Of a DNA stretch of 19,104 nt, positions 7,819-15,245 are shown in pieces. The notes beneath the pieces were generated by a model. It did not search any database. It had not been told where the DNA came from and saw only the letters and a list, made by a program, of their open reading frames with translations. The position numbers and the translations under genes were made by a program. The number at the start of each line of letters is the position of its first letter. Position 1 is the first letter of the stretch. The stretch lies in the NCBI GenBank assembly GCA_031287295.1, contig JAITTH010000090.1, forward strand, positions 1-19,104. The letters are read 5' to 3'. Source of the DNA: Eubacteriales Family XIII. Incertae Sedis bacterium (GTDB taxonomy: Bacteria > Bacillota > Clostridia > Peptostreptococcales > Anaerovoracaceae).

Positions 7819-9327
7819 TCAAAATTCCATATGACGGATGAAAAGGTCGTAAAAGCGCGGGTGTTCGGCGAGGATAATCTCGGTTCCGCGCGCTGCGATT
7901 TGTTTGGCGTCAGCATAGTGTTCCGGGTTTTTGCAGACAGATGCAGCACCCGCAAGGCTTGAATTTCCAATAGAATGCACCCTTCCACGCAAGCTTTCCG
8001 GCAGCAATCCTGTGACAAAAGCGCTTTCCGGATTGAGTGCCTGACCAAATCCGCCTGCAAGAAAAACAACATCGGGGAGACGTCCGCCCGATTCGGCAAG
8101 AAGCACTTCGATTCCGGCGCGAATTGCCCCTTTGGAGAGCTGGAATTCGCGAACATCCTTCTGCGTAAACAGAATCTCCGATCCGGATTCTTTGTTTCTT
8201 GCGAGCAAAATAGGACTGTCTTCTGCGGGCTCGGCGAAAGCGCCCGTCCTGTCAATCATATTGGTTGACAACAATGCAGAGACCGTGTCGAGAATGCCTG
8301 AACCGCAGAGCCCGATCGGGGAAGCGCCGTCAATGGTTTCGTAGGCAAATGTCTTCCGCGATTCATCGTAGCGGAGCGCAAAAATGGCACCGGGAAGCCC
8401 ACCCATGCCACAGGATATGCTTCCGCCTTCAAAAGCGGGTCCGGCGGCCGTTGATGTGCTGAGCAGCTTCCCTTCGCTTTTTAAAATCATTTCTCCGTTT
8501 GTGCCGAGATCGATGAGGAGAAAATGCTCGGTTTCCGGTAGTGTGAGCAGACCCGAAACAATATCGCCGCCAACAAATGCAGAGATGTACGGCAATATGC
8601 GGACGGGACAGTCCAATGTTTTATCGTTGAAAATTTCCGCATACGCATAACTTTCCTGAATCCGGAATTCAGGATGGAACGGTGCAGAACCGAGAGAACG
8701 ACATGGATGCCCGAGAAGCAAAAAGCTCATCGCGGTGTTTCCCGCAATCACAATCTGTTCCACCTTTTCGGGCGACAATCCGGCACCGTCCGATAGCTTG
8801 TGAAACACTTCACACAGCTGCGCTCGAATGCATTCGCAAAGAAGCGTAGCGTCTTCAAACGAAGCGTCGATGCGCGAAATGACGTCGGCACCGTAAGATC
8901 GCTGCGCATTGAGCGCGCTGAACGAAGCACGAAGCGCGCCGGTGTTCCGATCGAGAAGGCTTGCGGCAATGGTTGTGGTTCCGAGATCGACGGCAATGGC
9001 ATAAGAGGCGTCTTCCATCGATGCGGGATTTGCAGCGCCGGCGAAATTGACGAGCTTGGCGGAATTGACGGCGCCCGGCTTTTCTGCAAGATTCGAGCAA
9101 TAGACTGTAAGATCGTTTTCGACGAGCGTATCGCAAGCCTTAACCTTCTTTTCCCCTATCTGAACGAGGCACTTGCCGCATTTCCCGATTCCGTTACAAT
9201 CTGCGGAAATCGAAATCCCGTTTCGCCGCATGACATCGAGCAGGCTCTCGCCCGCAAAAGCACGCACCTGTTTTTCATATTCCGGAAATGTAACCGTGAT
9301 AAACCCTTCATACCGACAATTGCTCAT
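7819..9327 (-). CDS. RACo-like [2Fe-2S] ferredoxin/ASKHA-domain protein
   Basis: Resembles reductive activators of corrinoid proteins (RACo family, DUF4445), which use ATP binding/hydrolysis and an N-terminal [2Fe-2S] cluster to reduce the cobalt of methyltransferase corrinoids. From the ATG at 9327 the product is 502 residues. Cys44, Cys50, Cys53 and Cys65 form the plant-ferredoxin-like pattern (CNGIGKCGKC then C). The ASKHA ATPase part begins at about residue 109, with the phosphate loop DLGTTT (114-119), a later LLIDLGTNGEM, and GLCGSGILD and FLAGGFG near the C-terminus. It is shorter than characterised RACo proteins (about 600+), mainly in the linker. No corrinoid protein or methyltransferase gene is adjacent, so the partner is unknown. 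AAAGGA precedes the start; an upstream in-frame ATG at 9360 lacks a site. Confidence 0.85.
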   Translation of the reverse strand: MSNCRYEGFITVTFPEYEKQVRAFAGESLLDVMRRNGISISADCNGIGKCGKCLVQIGEKKVKACDTLVENDLTVYCSNLAEKPGAVNSAKLVNFAGAANPASMEDASYAIAVDLGTTTIAASLLDRNTGALRASFSALNAQRSYGADVISRIDASFEDATLLCECIRAQLCEVFHKLSDGAGLSPEKVEQIVIAGNTAMSFLLLGHPCRSLGSAPFHPEFRIQESYAYAEIFNDKTLDCPVRILPYISAFVGGDIVSGLLTLPETEHFLLIDLGTNGEMILKSEGKLLSTSTAAGPAFEGGSISCGMGGLPGAIFALRYDESRKTFAYETIDGASPIGLCGSGILDTVSALLSTNMIDRTGAFAEPAEDSPILLARNKESGSEILFTQKDVREFQLSKGAIRAGIEVLLAESGGRLPDVVFLAGGFGQALNPESAFVTGLLPESLRGRVHSIGNSSLAGAASVCKNPEHYADAKQIAARGTEIILAEHPRFYDLFIRHMEF

Positions 9328-9399
9328 GCGTATAAATCCTTTCGCTTTGACATGATACATTTCATGCTACCACAATGTTCGCGGAAACGGAGCGAGATA

Positions 9400-9408
9400 T
9401 GTTAAAAT
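9400..9408 (+). promoter_or_regulatory. Candidate extended -10 promoter for transaldolase
   Basis: TGTTAAAAT (9400-9408) fits TGnTATAAT with one mismatch. The region 17-19 bp upstream has no recognisable -35. Transcription from here would begin inside the 9411-9430 palindrome and give a leader of about 70 nt. Confidence 0.35.
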
Positions 9409-9410
9409 TA

Positions 9411-9430
9411 ATAGCCTCATGTGAGGCTAT
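9411..9430. promoter_or_regulatory. 20-bp palindrome between the RACo-like and transaldolase genes
   Basis: ATAGCCTCATGTGAGGCTAT is a perfect 9-bp inverted repeat around a TG centre. It lies in the divergent intergenic region, two bases after the candidate -10 of the transaldolase gene. This is the expected place for a dimeric repressor operator acting on one or both genes. It could also fold as a hairpin in the tal leader. Confidence 0.5.
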
Positions 9431-9486
9431 GATATCCATCCGAAAACCGCAATGTTGCTTTATTGACCAAAGAAGGGGTTTTTACC

Positions 9487-10602
9487 ATGAATAAGCATAC
9501 CAAACGTATTTCCGATGTCGGTGTTTCAATCTGGCTCGATGATTTAAGTCGCTCAAAGCTGCAATCCGGCTTGTTAGAACGTCTCATCGATGAAAGAAAC
9601 GTCGTGGGCGTAACCACCAACCCTTCGATTTTCAACAAAGCGATCTTAAGCGAGACGCTCTACGATGCGCAGATCGCAGAACTTGCGCAAACAGGGGCAT
9701 CCGGCGAGGAAGTTCTTTTTGAGCTTACCTGCGCAGACGTGCTTGCCGCCGCAGACATTTTTCTCCCGGTTTATCAGCGAACGAACAGCACAGATGGTCG
9801 CGTTTCCATCGAAGTTGACCCGAGGTTTGCCCGCGATGCCGTGGCAACCATTCGCCAAGCCAAAGAGCTTTGGGCTAAAATCGACAGACCGAACATTATG
9901 ATTAAAATCCCCGCCGTACCCGAATCGCTACCTGCCATCACCGAAGCGTTGGCAAATGGTTTATCCGTAAACGCCACGCTCATCTTCTCGAAAGAACGGT
10001 ATTTGCAGGTAATCGACGCATTCATAACCGGACTGGAAAAGGCACATACCGCCGGGCACGACCTCTCCAAAATCGACTCCGTCGCCAGTTTTTTCGTATC
10101 ACGTGTGGACACGGCCATCGACAAGCAACTCGAAGAAACCGGCACCGAAGATGCCCTATCCCTTCGTGGAAAAACCGCTCTTGCAAACGCAATCATCGCA
10201 TATGCTGCCTACGAGAATGCTTTTTCAAACGACGCGCGTTGGTCTGCTCTTGAGAAAGCCCATGCAAAAAAACAAAGACCGTTATGGGCATCAACCGGCG
10301 TAAAGAACCCTGCCTATCCACCCACCCTATATGTCACAGAGCTCGCGGGAATGAATGTCGTGAATACGATGCCGGAACCGACACTTGACGCGTTAAGCAC
10401 CTACGCCGGAGAAATTACAGACAAACTGCGTGGAGGTCTTGCCGAAGCACAGGAAATCTTCACCAAGATTGAACGTATTTTGGGCGAGGGAACAATTTCT
10501 GCGGTTTTAGAGAAACTCGAACAGGATGGTGTTCGGCAGTTTGAAGACGCCTGGAACGACCTGCTCGCCGACATCGGCAGAAAGATTCAAACGGCAAAAT
10601 AG
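9487..10602 (+). CDS. tal: Transaldolase, long form
   Basis: Pentose phosphate pathway enzyme that moves a dihydroxyacetone unit from sedoheptulose-7-phosphate to glyceraldehyde-3-phosphate in the cytoplasm. The product has 371 residues, matching the long (about 360-380 aa) transaldolase group rather than the 215-aa TalC/MipB type. Motifs seen are WLDDLSR (16-22), GVTTNPSIFNKAI (41-53), the Schiff-base lysine Lys140 in NIMIKIPAV, NATLIFS, ASFFVSRVD, and RPLWASTGVKNP..PTLYV. I chose the ATG at 9487 because AAGAAGGGG lies just before it; an upstream TTG in frame is unlikely. It is convergent with panD, with only 8 bp between the two stop codons and no visible terminator there, so the two transcripts probably overlap. 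Confidence 0.94.
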   Translation: MNKHTKRISDVGVSIWLDDLSRSKLQSGLLERLIDERNVVGVTTNPSIFNKAILSETLYDAQIAELAQTGASGEEVLFELTCADVLAAADIFLPVYQRTNSTDGRVSIEVDPRFARDAVATIRQAKELWAKIDRPNIMIKIPAVPESLPAITEALANGLSVNATLIFSKERYLQVIDAFITGLEKAHTAGHDLSKIDSVASFFVSRVDTAIDKQLEETGTEDALSLRGKTALANAIIAYAAYENAFSNDARWSALEKAHAKKQRPLWASTGVKNPAYPPTLYVTELAGMNVVNTMPEPTLDALSTYAGEITDKLRGGLAEAQEIFTKIERILGEGTISAVLEKLEQDGVRQFEDAWNDLLADIGRKIQTAK

Positions 10603-10610
10603 ATATCTAT

Positions 10611-11000
10611 CTACTCGTTGGCGGTTTCACGCTCTTTTTCGGTGCCTCGAACCTTGATCGGACGATTTTTCTCATCGACCATGACGACCTTGGGCTCATA
10701 GACGGCTGCCTCTTCGGGCGTCATGATTGCATAGGCAATGATGATGACCGTATCGCCGACCGTAACCTTTCTCGCGGCCGCTCCATTCAAACAGATGACA
10801 CCGCTACCGCGCTCACCCTTGATGACGTAGGTTTCGAGACGATTTCCATTGTTATTATCAACAATCTGAACGCGTTCTCCGGGAACAATTCCGGAAAGCT
10901 CAAGCAATTCCTCATCGATTGTGATACTTCCCATATATTCGAGATTCGCCTCCGTTACCGTCGCGCGGTGAATCTTTCCATGAAAAATATTCAAATACAT
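10611..11000 (-). CDS. panD: Aspartate 1-decarboxylase
   Basis: Makes beta-alanine from aspartate for pantothenate synthesis. It is a pyruvoyl enzyme that cleaves itself between Gly24 and Ser25, and the YMGSITID motif is intact at 22-29. At 129 residues it has the normal length (about 115-140). Further family features are the N-terminal MYLNIFHGKIHRATVT with Lys9, and the NGAAARKVTVGDTVIIIAY stretch. The start codon overlaps the panC stop (TAATG), and the GGAGGT ribosome binding site lies inside the end of panC, so translation is probably coupled. It is the last gene of the pan operon. Confidence 0.97.
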   Translation of the reverse strand: MYLNIFHGKIHRATVTEANLEYMGSITIDEELLELSGIVPGERVQIVDNNNGNRLETYVIKGERGSGVICLNGAAARKVTVGDTVIIIAYAIMTPEEAAVYEPKVVMVDEKNRPIKVRGTEKERETANE

Positions 11001-11854
11001 TAAAATACCTCCAAAACAGTATTATCAATTAATCTCGTCGTACCGAATCGAACGGCAACCGCCAGCAAATATGCGCCATTAAGCGGCTCCGTTACCGGGG
11101 TTAAATCCGGCAGCGTATGCAGTTCTACATATTCGATATTGCTCATCGGTTCACACGCAATCTGTGCACGAACCGAATCTACGAGTCTCGCACCACTGCG
11201 CTCTCCGCCACGAACAGCTTCTTCTGCTGCTGAAAGACTTTGAGAGAGAACCAACGCTGCCTTTCGCTCTTCCGGGGAAAGGTAGACATTGCGAGAACTC
11301 TTCGCAAGACCGTCATGCTCCCGAATGATGGGAAGAATGCGTAATTCAAGTGGGAAAAAGAGATCTTTCACCATGCGCCGAATGATATGCACCTGCTGTG
11401 CATCTTTCTGTCCAAAATAGGCACGATCCGGACAGGCGATTAAAAACAACTTTGTAACAACCGTCGTCACACCCCGAAAATGCGTCGGGCGACTTTTCCC
11501 GCAGAGCACCTTCGTAATGTTCCCGGTAACCTCCACCCAAGTATCGTCGCAGGAAGGATACATCTCTTTCGCCGTGGGTGCAAAAATGATGTCTGCACCG
11601 AGCGATTCTGCGAGCGCAACATCTGTATCGAGGGTACGCGGGTATGCGTCTAAATCTTCATTTGGTGCAAACTGTGTGGGATTCACAAAAATGCTCACGA
11701 TCACAAGATCATTTTCAGGTCTTGCTGCAGCAATGAGTGAACCGTGTCCTTCGTGAAGCGCGCCCATGGTCGGAACAAGCCCAATGCTCTTCCCATTCTT
11801 TTTGGCTTCTTCGACAATCTTTCGAAGCTCTGCTCTTGTTTTACAAACTGTCAT
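11000..11854 (-). CDS. panC: Pantothenate synthetase (pantoate-beta-alanine ligase)
   Basis: Joins pantoate and beta-alanine with ATP to give pantothenate and AMP. The product has 284 residues, as usual. It shows the nucleotidyltransferase features PTMGALHEGH (28-37; the HxGH motif), IFVNPTQFAPNEDLDAYPR, FRGVTTVVTKLF, YFGQKDAQQ, and the KMSKS-equivalent DGLAKSSRNVYLS. AGGAGAG precedes the ATG. It follows panB by 30 bp and overlaps panD by one base. All catalytic motifs look intact, so it should be active. Confidence 0.97.
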   Translation of the reverse strand: MTVCKTRAELRKIVEEAKKNGKSIGLVPTMGALHEGHGSLIAAARPENDLVIVSIFVNPTQFAPNEDLDAYPRTLDTDVALAESLGADIIFAPTAKEMYPSCDDTWVEVTGNITKVLCGKSRPTHFRGVTTVVTKLFLIACPDRAYFGQKDAQQVHIIRRMVKDLFFPLELRILPIIREHDGLAKSSRNVYLSPEERKAALVLSQSLSAAEEAVRGGERSGARLVDSVRAQIACEPMSNIEYVELHTLPDLTPVTEPLNGAYLLAVAVRFGTTRLIDNTVLEVF

Positions 11855-11884
11855 ACAACTCTCCTAATGTTCTATGCCTGCCAA

Positions 11885-12724
11885 TCAGTAAAGTTTGCTG
11901 AGGACTTCTTCATCCATTCCGAATGACCGTGCCTCATCAGGGAAGGACCTCGATTTCACATCCGTCACGTATGATTTGAACGCACCGACAATTTCCGAAT
12001 GCAAATCGGCATATTTTTTGACGAATTTGGGACAAAATCCATCTGAAAAACCCAAAAGGTCGTTGCAGACAAGAACCTGCCCATCACACCCGTTCCCTCC
12101 GCCGATACCGATGGTTGCCACCGTTGTAAGCTCTGCCGTGAGTTTCTTTGCGAGCACTGACGGAACACATTCGAACACGATGGCGAATGCACCTGCTGCC
12201 TCTAAGGCTTTCGCATCACGAATCAGTTTTTTCGCTGCCTCCAAATCTTTGCCTTGAACCTTAAATCCGCCCATGACATGAACCGATTGGGGGGTGAGAC
12301 CGATATGACCGCAGACCGGAATGCCACTTGAAACCATTTTTTTTACGAGCGGAGCAACTTCCTCGCCACCTTCCAATTTCACAGCTGTGCAACCGCCCTC
12401 TTTCATGAGACGTCCTGCATTGCGCATACCTTCCGCTTCCTCTGCCTGATAGCTCATAAAGGGCATATCGCCGACAACCAGTGCCCTCGTCTGGGCGCGC
12501 GCCACAGCCTTCGTATGATGAATCATCTCATCCATCGTCACCGGCACGGTGGAGGGATATCCCAACATGACATTTCCAAGAGAGTCTCCGACCAAGAGCA
12601 TCTCGACACCTGCTTCATCCGCATTTTTTGCCATCGCAAAATCGTAGGCGGTGACCATCGAAATCGGCTCACCCCTCTTTTTCATCTCATGAATTGTCGT
12701 TACCGTAATTTTTTCCGCATCCAT
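11885..12724 (-). CDS. panB: 3-methyl-2-oxobutanoate hydroxymethyltransferase
   Basis: First committed step to pantoate: adds a hydroxymethyl group from methylene-tetrahydrofolate to 2-ketoisovalerate, giving ketopantoate. The product is 279 residues, a TIM barrel of normal length. Motifs include MVTAYDF, MLLVGDSLGNVMLGY (metal-binding Asp45), GDMPFMSY (Asp84), CTAVKLEGG (Glu114), HIGLTPQSVHVMGGFKVQG, and the catalytic Glu in VFECVP. A purine-rich AAAGGGGAAAG site precedes the ATG. It is second in the operon, 62 bp after panG. Confidence 0.97.
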   Translation of the reverse strand: MDAEKITVTTIHEMKKRGEPISMVTAYDFAMAKNADEAGVEMLLVGDSLGNVMLGYPSTVPVTMDEMIHHTKAVARAQTRALVVGDMPFMSYQAEEAEGMRNAGRLMKEGGCTAVKLEGGEEVAPLVKKMVSSGIPVCGHIGLTPQSVHVMGGFKVQGKDLEAAKKLIRDAKALEAAGAFAIVFECVPSVLAKKLTAELTTVATIGIGGGNGCDGQVLVCNDLLGFSDGFCPKFVKKYADLHSEIVGAFKSYVTDVKSRSFPDEARSFGMDEEVLSKLY

Positions 12725-12787
12725 TTTCTTTCCCCTTTACATTTTGGGCACCTTTTGTAAGATTCTGGACCCAGGTTCCGTTCCCTG

Positions 12788-13672
12788 TTATTTGAAAAGC
12801 GCGCTCATCGTCTTTGCAATTTCCTCATCGATCGTTCCGTTGTCGATTGCAATTTTGATCGTTTCCGCACCGAGAACGCAATACACCTGCTTTAATTCTT
12901 CGGGCAAGACTTGCAAGTGCCCGCGAATCGTCTCTGTATCGCCCCTGGAAATGGGTCCCGTTAGAGCCTCGCGTGCCGTCCTTGTCTGTGTCAAATTATC
13001 CGCCGTTCCCATAAGAAGCGGCATCAGTGCCGAAAGTGCATTTCCATCTTTTCCAACCCAACGAGCGAGTAGTTCCTCTGCAATATTCACAGCGGTTACC
13101 ACATAATTCGAGCAGAAACAAGCTGCTGCGTGATAAAGCTGCCGTTCTTCCGCCGGAACATGAAACGGCGTCGCACCGATCAGGCCAGAGAGTGATTTGC
13201 CGATTTGCACCGCCTGAGCATCGCCATCAACAGCCATATAGATTCCTGAAAACCGATTCTTCGGCGTCGGAAAGCTCTGCAATGGGTGCAAGCTTCCGCA
13301 AGAATACCCACCATCTACAAGCGGTCTCAAGGAATCCATGCCAACCGCTCCACTGACATGCAGAAATGTTTTCGGAGTGGCTGCGACAGAAGGGTCATAT
13401 TCCCCCAATGATTCGCGTAGGGACTCTGCGATTTCCAAGATTTTGCGATCCGGTACAGCAATCAGCAAGATATCTGCTTCCGATGCAAGCTTTTGGTTGT
13501 CTGTGTGGACAGTAACGCCCAAATAGTGGGAAGCTTCCATTGCATGCACGCCTGTCTTCGTCGTTGCACCGCAAAGATGAAATCCGGCGTCACGAATCTT
13601 TGATGTGCCAAAAGCCAACACAAATGACGCCCCTGCTCTACCGGCTCCAATTACTCCAATTTTTTTTATCAT
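12788..13672 (-). CDS. panG: PanG-type ketopantoate reductase (DUF2520 Rossmann protein)
   Basis: Predicted to reduce ketopantoate to pantoate with NAD(P)H. The N-terminal KKIGVIGAGRAGASF (3-17) is a GxGxxG Rossmann nucleotide site. The middle has ILLIAVPDRKI, HVSGAVG and GSLHPLQSFP, and the C-terminal part is a helical domain with QLYHAAACFCSNYVVT, all typical of DUF2520 proteins. At 294 residues it has the usual length. It is not PanE-like beyond the Rossmann fold. PanG proteins are the known alternative ketopantoate reductases of several Firmicutes and Francisella. Here it fills the only missing step of the panB-panC-panD set, which strongly supports the call. AGGTGG precedes the ATG at 13672; the in-frame ATG 19 codons upstream lies close behind the terminator and is unlikely. 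Confidence 0.85.
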   Translation of the reverse strand: MIKKIGVIGAGRAGASFVLAFGTSKIRDAGFHLCGATTKTGVHAMEASHYLGVTVHTDNQKLASEADILLIAVPDRKILEIAESLRESLGEYDPSVAATPKTFLHVSGAVGMDSLRPLVDGGYSCGSLHPLQSFPTPKNRFSGIYMAVDGDAQAVQIGKSLSGLIGATPFHVPAEERQLYHAAACFCSNYVVTAVNIAEELLARWVGKDGNALSALMPLLMGTADNLTQTRTAREALTGPISRGDTETIRGHLQVLPEELKQVYCVLGAETIKIAIDNGTIDEEIAKTMSALFK

Positions 13673-13699
13673 TGTTTTATCCACCTGTTGTACACTCCC

Positions 13700-13729
13700 A
13701 AAAAAAATTGCGCCCCGCAGGAAGCGCAA
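13700..13729 (-). terminator. Strong intrinsic terminator just upstream of panG
   Basis: On the minus strand TTGCGCTTC pairs with GGGGCGCAA around the tetraloop CTGC (13729-13708), followed directly by eight T (13707-13700). It ends 28 bases before the panG ATG, so it lies inside the operon leader if the 13959-13967 promoter is used. It is then best read as an attenuator; otherwise it simply terminates the ATPase gene, whose stop is about 250 bp upstream. Confidence 0.82.
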
Positions 13730-13952
13730 AAATGATTCGTTCTCTTGCTCGTCCCGGTCAATGTGATCCGTGCGATGTTGTTTTGGTTTCCGTGCTTTGT
13801 GTTTTTCGAGATACGGTTCGCTTCGGATACCGTTCCCACACGCGGTGCGGATTTACTTTCCGTTTCATTGCTTAGGCGCAATCATAATGTCGCCCATGCA
13901 AGTTACGCGTAAAGTATTACATAATGTTCCAGAGAATACAAGTGCGATTTTT
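13700..13952 (-). ncRNA. Putative cis-regulatory leader of the pan operon
   Basis: This stretch of about 250 bases carries no convincing gene and runs from a likely start site to the terminator before panG. On the minus strand it contains a hairpin (13901-13868) with outer TTGC/GCAA and inner GGGCG/CGCCT arms. A second small stem, ACGGT/ACCGT, is at 13833-13813. The 3' side of the first hairpin reads ATTGCGCC, which is the exact complement of GGCGCAAT in the terminator's 3' arm and its first U. Two exclusive states are therefore possible, as in a riboswitch or protein-controlled attenuator. The known pan RNA motif (hairpins with bulged adenines before panB/C/D) is an alternative that I could not confirm by eye. 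Confidence 0.5.
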
Positions 13953-13958
13953 TCATCG

Positions 13959-13967
13959 ATTATAGCA
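13959..13967 (-). promoter_or_regulatory. Extended -10 promoter for the pan operon leader
   Basis: TGCTATAAT on the minus strand (13967-13959) is an exact extended -10 element, beginning 13 bases after the ATPase stop codon. No -35 match is visible. Transcription would start near 13952, giving a leader of about 280 nt before panG. Confidence 0.55.
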
Positions 13968-13979
13968 TTTTTTGCAAAA

Positions 13980-15092
13980 TTAAGGTTTCTCGCGTAAATA
14001 CTCTTTTAGCATCGGAATTTCAAATTTCAATTTACCGCGACCTGCAGACCCAATAATGCCTTGCTCGATCAATCTGTTTCTATATTGATTTGCATAGTTT
14101 GATGTCACACCCAATCGCGCTGCAATATCCACCAGTTGACTATCCCCTTCGTCCAGCGACATGGCAAGCAAAAATTTCTCATCTGTATCTGAGATTTCTC
14201 GAAGGGTCGTGTCAAAGATCATTCTTTTCATATCACTACGTGCGTATTCGACGCCATCTTCGGCATCTTCCATAGATATCACCTCGTTTTGAGAATGTTG
14301 TCTCCATATATGATAGCCTATTAGCTGAATCAAAAAGGGGAAACCACCCGTTGCCAAGGTTGCCATATCCAATGCCTGTTCCTCAATGGATCTGCCTGAA
14401 AGTTCGACCGTGTTTTTGATTGTCTCTTTTACATCATGCAATTCTATCGACCCAAGATGATGCTGAAAGGCACGTCTTAGAAACGAAATGGTTTTATCTT
14501 GCAGCATGGCTGACACATTGTGTGGAAGTCCTGCCATAAGCAATGCAACATTACGGCGTTCGCTGATAAAATGCTGAAAAACGGCAGCAAGCGTTCTCAT
14601 TTCGTCAAGCGCCACGTTTACTTCATCCACGGTAATGAGTAGACCAATGCCATTTTCGTCAAGCGTATCGAGTAGCTTGTTCATACGCGTTCGCCAGTTT
14701 CCCTCTGGTGTGGATTCGATCGTTCTCGTTATGCTCAGTCCGGCAATGCCAACACCGGTAATTTTGCCGGAACGATTCTTTTCAAGAAATTCAGATGCGG
14801 ATTCTTGCGAGCGTTGAATAATGTCTTCGAGCATCCCTTCGATTGCGGTAACCTTCGCATTGATCCAACCATGTTGCGCTGCGTCTTCCGCAATCTTCGC
14901 GAGCAGCGCCGTCTTCCCGCTGCCTCGTGCACCAACGAAAATCGTTGCTCTATGGGGATCTCCCGGGCCGTTGTCCAAGCCTTCCAATATATCCTGTATC
15001 AAATAATTCCGACCGGCCATCAGCGGTGGAATGCTGCCAAAACTTGGTGTGAACGGATTGTTTCTTGTTGAAACGGTTCCTTCTGTCATCAT
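13980..15092 (-). CDS. Standalone AAA ATPase with C-terminal winged helix (Orc1/Cdc6-like layout)
   Basis: A cytoplasmic P-loop ATPase of unknown job; similar single-gene ATPases occur in many Firmicutes. The product is 370 residues. The N-terminal NPFTPSFGSIPPLMAGR box (12-28) precedes Walker A GARGSGKT (54-61). Walker B is in LLITVDEVN (about 151-159), and a sensor-like LLMAGLP follows. A lid region contains ATGGFPFLIQLIGY. The last 70 or so residues look like a winged-helix DNA-binding domain (LVDIAARLGVTSNYANQYRNRLIEQGII). This arrangement recalls archaeal-type ATPases and Cdc6/Orc1. Two adjacent ATGs (15092, 15089) follow GGAG at 15097-15100; the second has the better spacing. Tandem TTTTAC repeats lie 35-95 bp upstream and could be its own binding site. 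Confidence 0.82.
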   Translation of the reverse strand: MMTEGTVSTRNNPFTPSFGSIPPLMAGRNYLIQDILEGLDNGPGDPHRATIFVGARGSGKTALLAKIAEDAAQHGWINAKVTAIEGMLEDIIQRSQESASEFLEKNRSGKITGVGIAGLSITRTIESTPEGNWRTRMNKLLDTLDENGIGLLITVDEVNVALDEMRTLAAVFQHFISERRNVALLMAGLPHNVSAMLQDKTISFLRRAFQHHLGSIELHDVKETIKNTVELSGRSIEEQALDMATLATGGFPFLIQLIGYHIWRQHSQNEVISMEDAEDGVEYARSDMKRMIFDTTLREISDTDEKFLLAMSLDEGDSQLVDIAARLGVTSNYANQYRNRLIEQGIIGSAGRGKLKFEIPMLKEYLREKP

Positions 15093-15126
15093 ATCGCTCC
15101 TATAGATCGTTTGGTTGGGGAGGCGG

Positions 15127-15187
15127 TTTTACTTTCTTTTACGAAGTTTTACTTTCTTTTACTTTTCTTTACGAAGTTTTACTTTTC
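15127..15187. repeat. Six tandem TTTTAC repeats, 9-11-bp period
   Basis: Units start at 15127, 15137, 15147, 15157, 15168 and 15177. They alternate between TTTTACTTTC-type and TTTTACGAAG-type, so a roughly 20-bp double unit recurs. The period matches one helical turn. The array lies in the 153-bp gap between the hydrolase stop and the ATPase start, and the rest of that gap holds only a weak TATAGA -10 candidate (15191-15186). It may be an iteron-like or operator array. Confidence 0.75.
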
Positions 15188-15245
15188 TATATCCTACCAT
15201 AAAATGATGTGCAATGTGGGCGTTTTATTGCATTCGAACAGCCCT

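Noticed and set aside
10600..10613. TAGATATCTA palindrome between the tal and panD stop codons as a bidirectional terminator
   Set aside because: Only 10 bp, AT-rich and without a U-tract; too weak to call a terminator.
13669..13881. 70-codon minus-strand frame upstream of panG with a CASC motif, ending in an ATGA overlap with the panG start
   Set aside because: It would need a TTG start without a ribosome binding site and reads straight through the intrinsic terminator, so the Cys-rich part is explained by the terminator stem. I treat the region as leader RNA.
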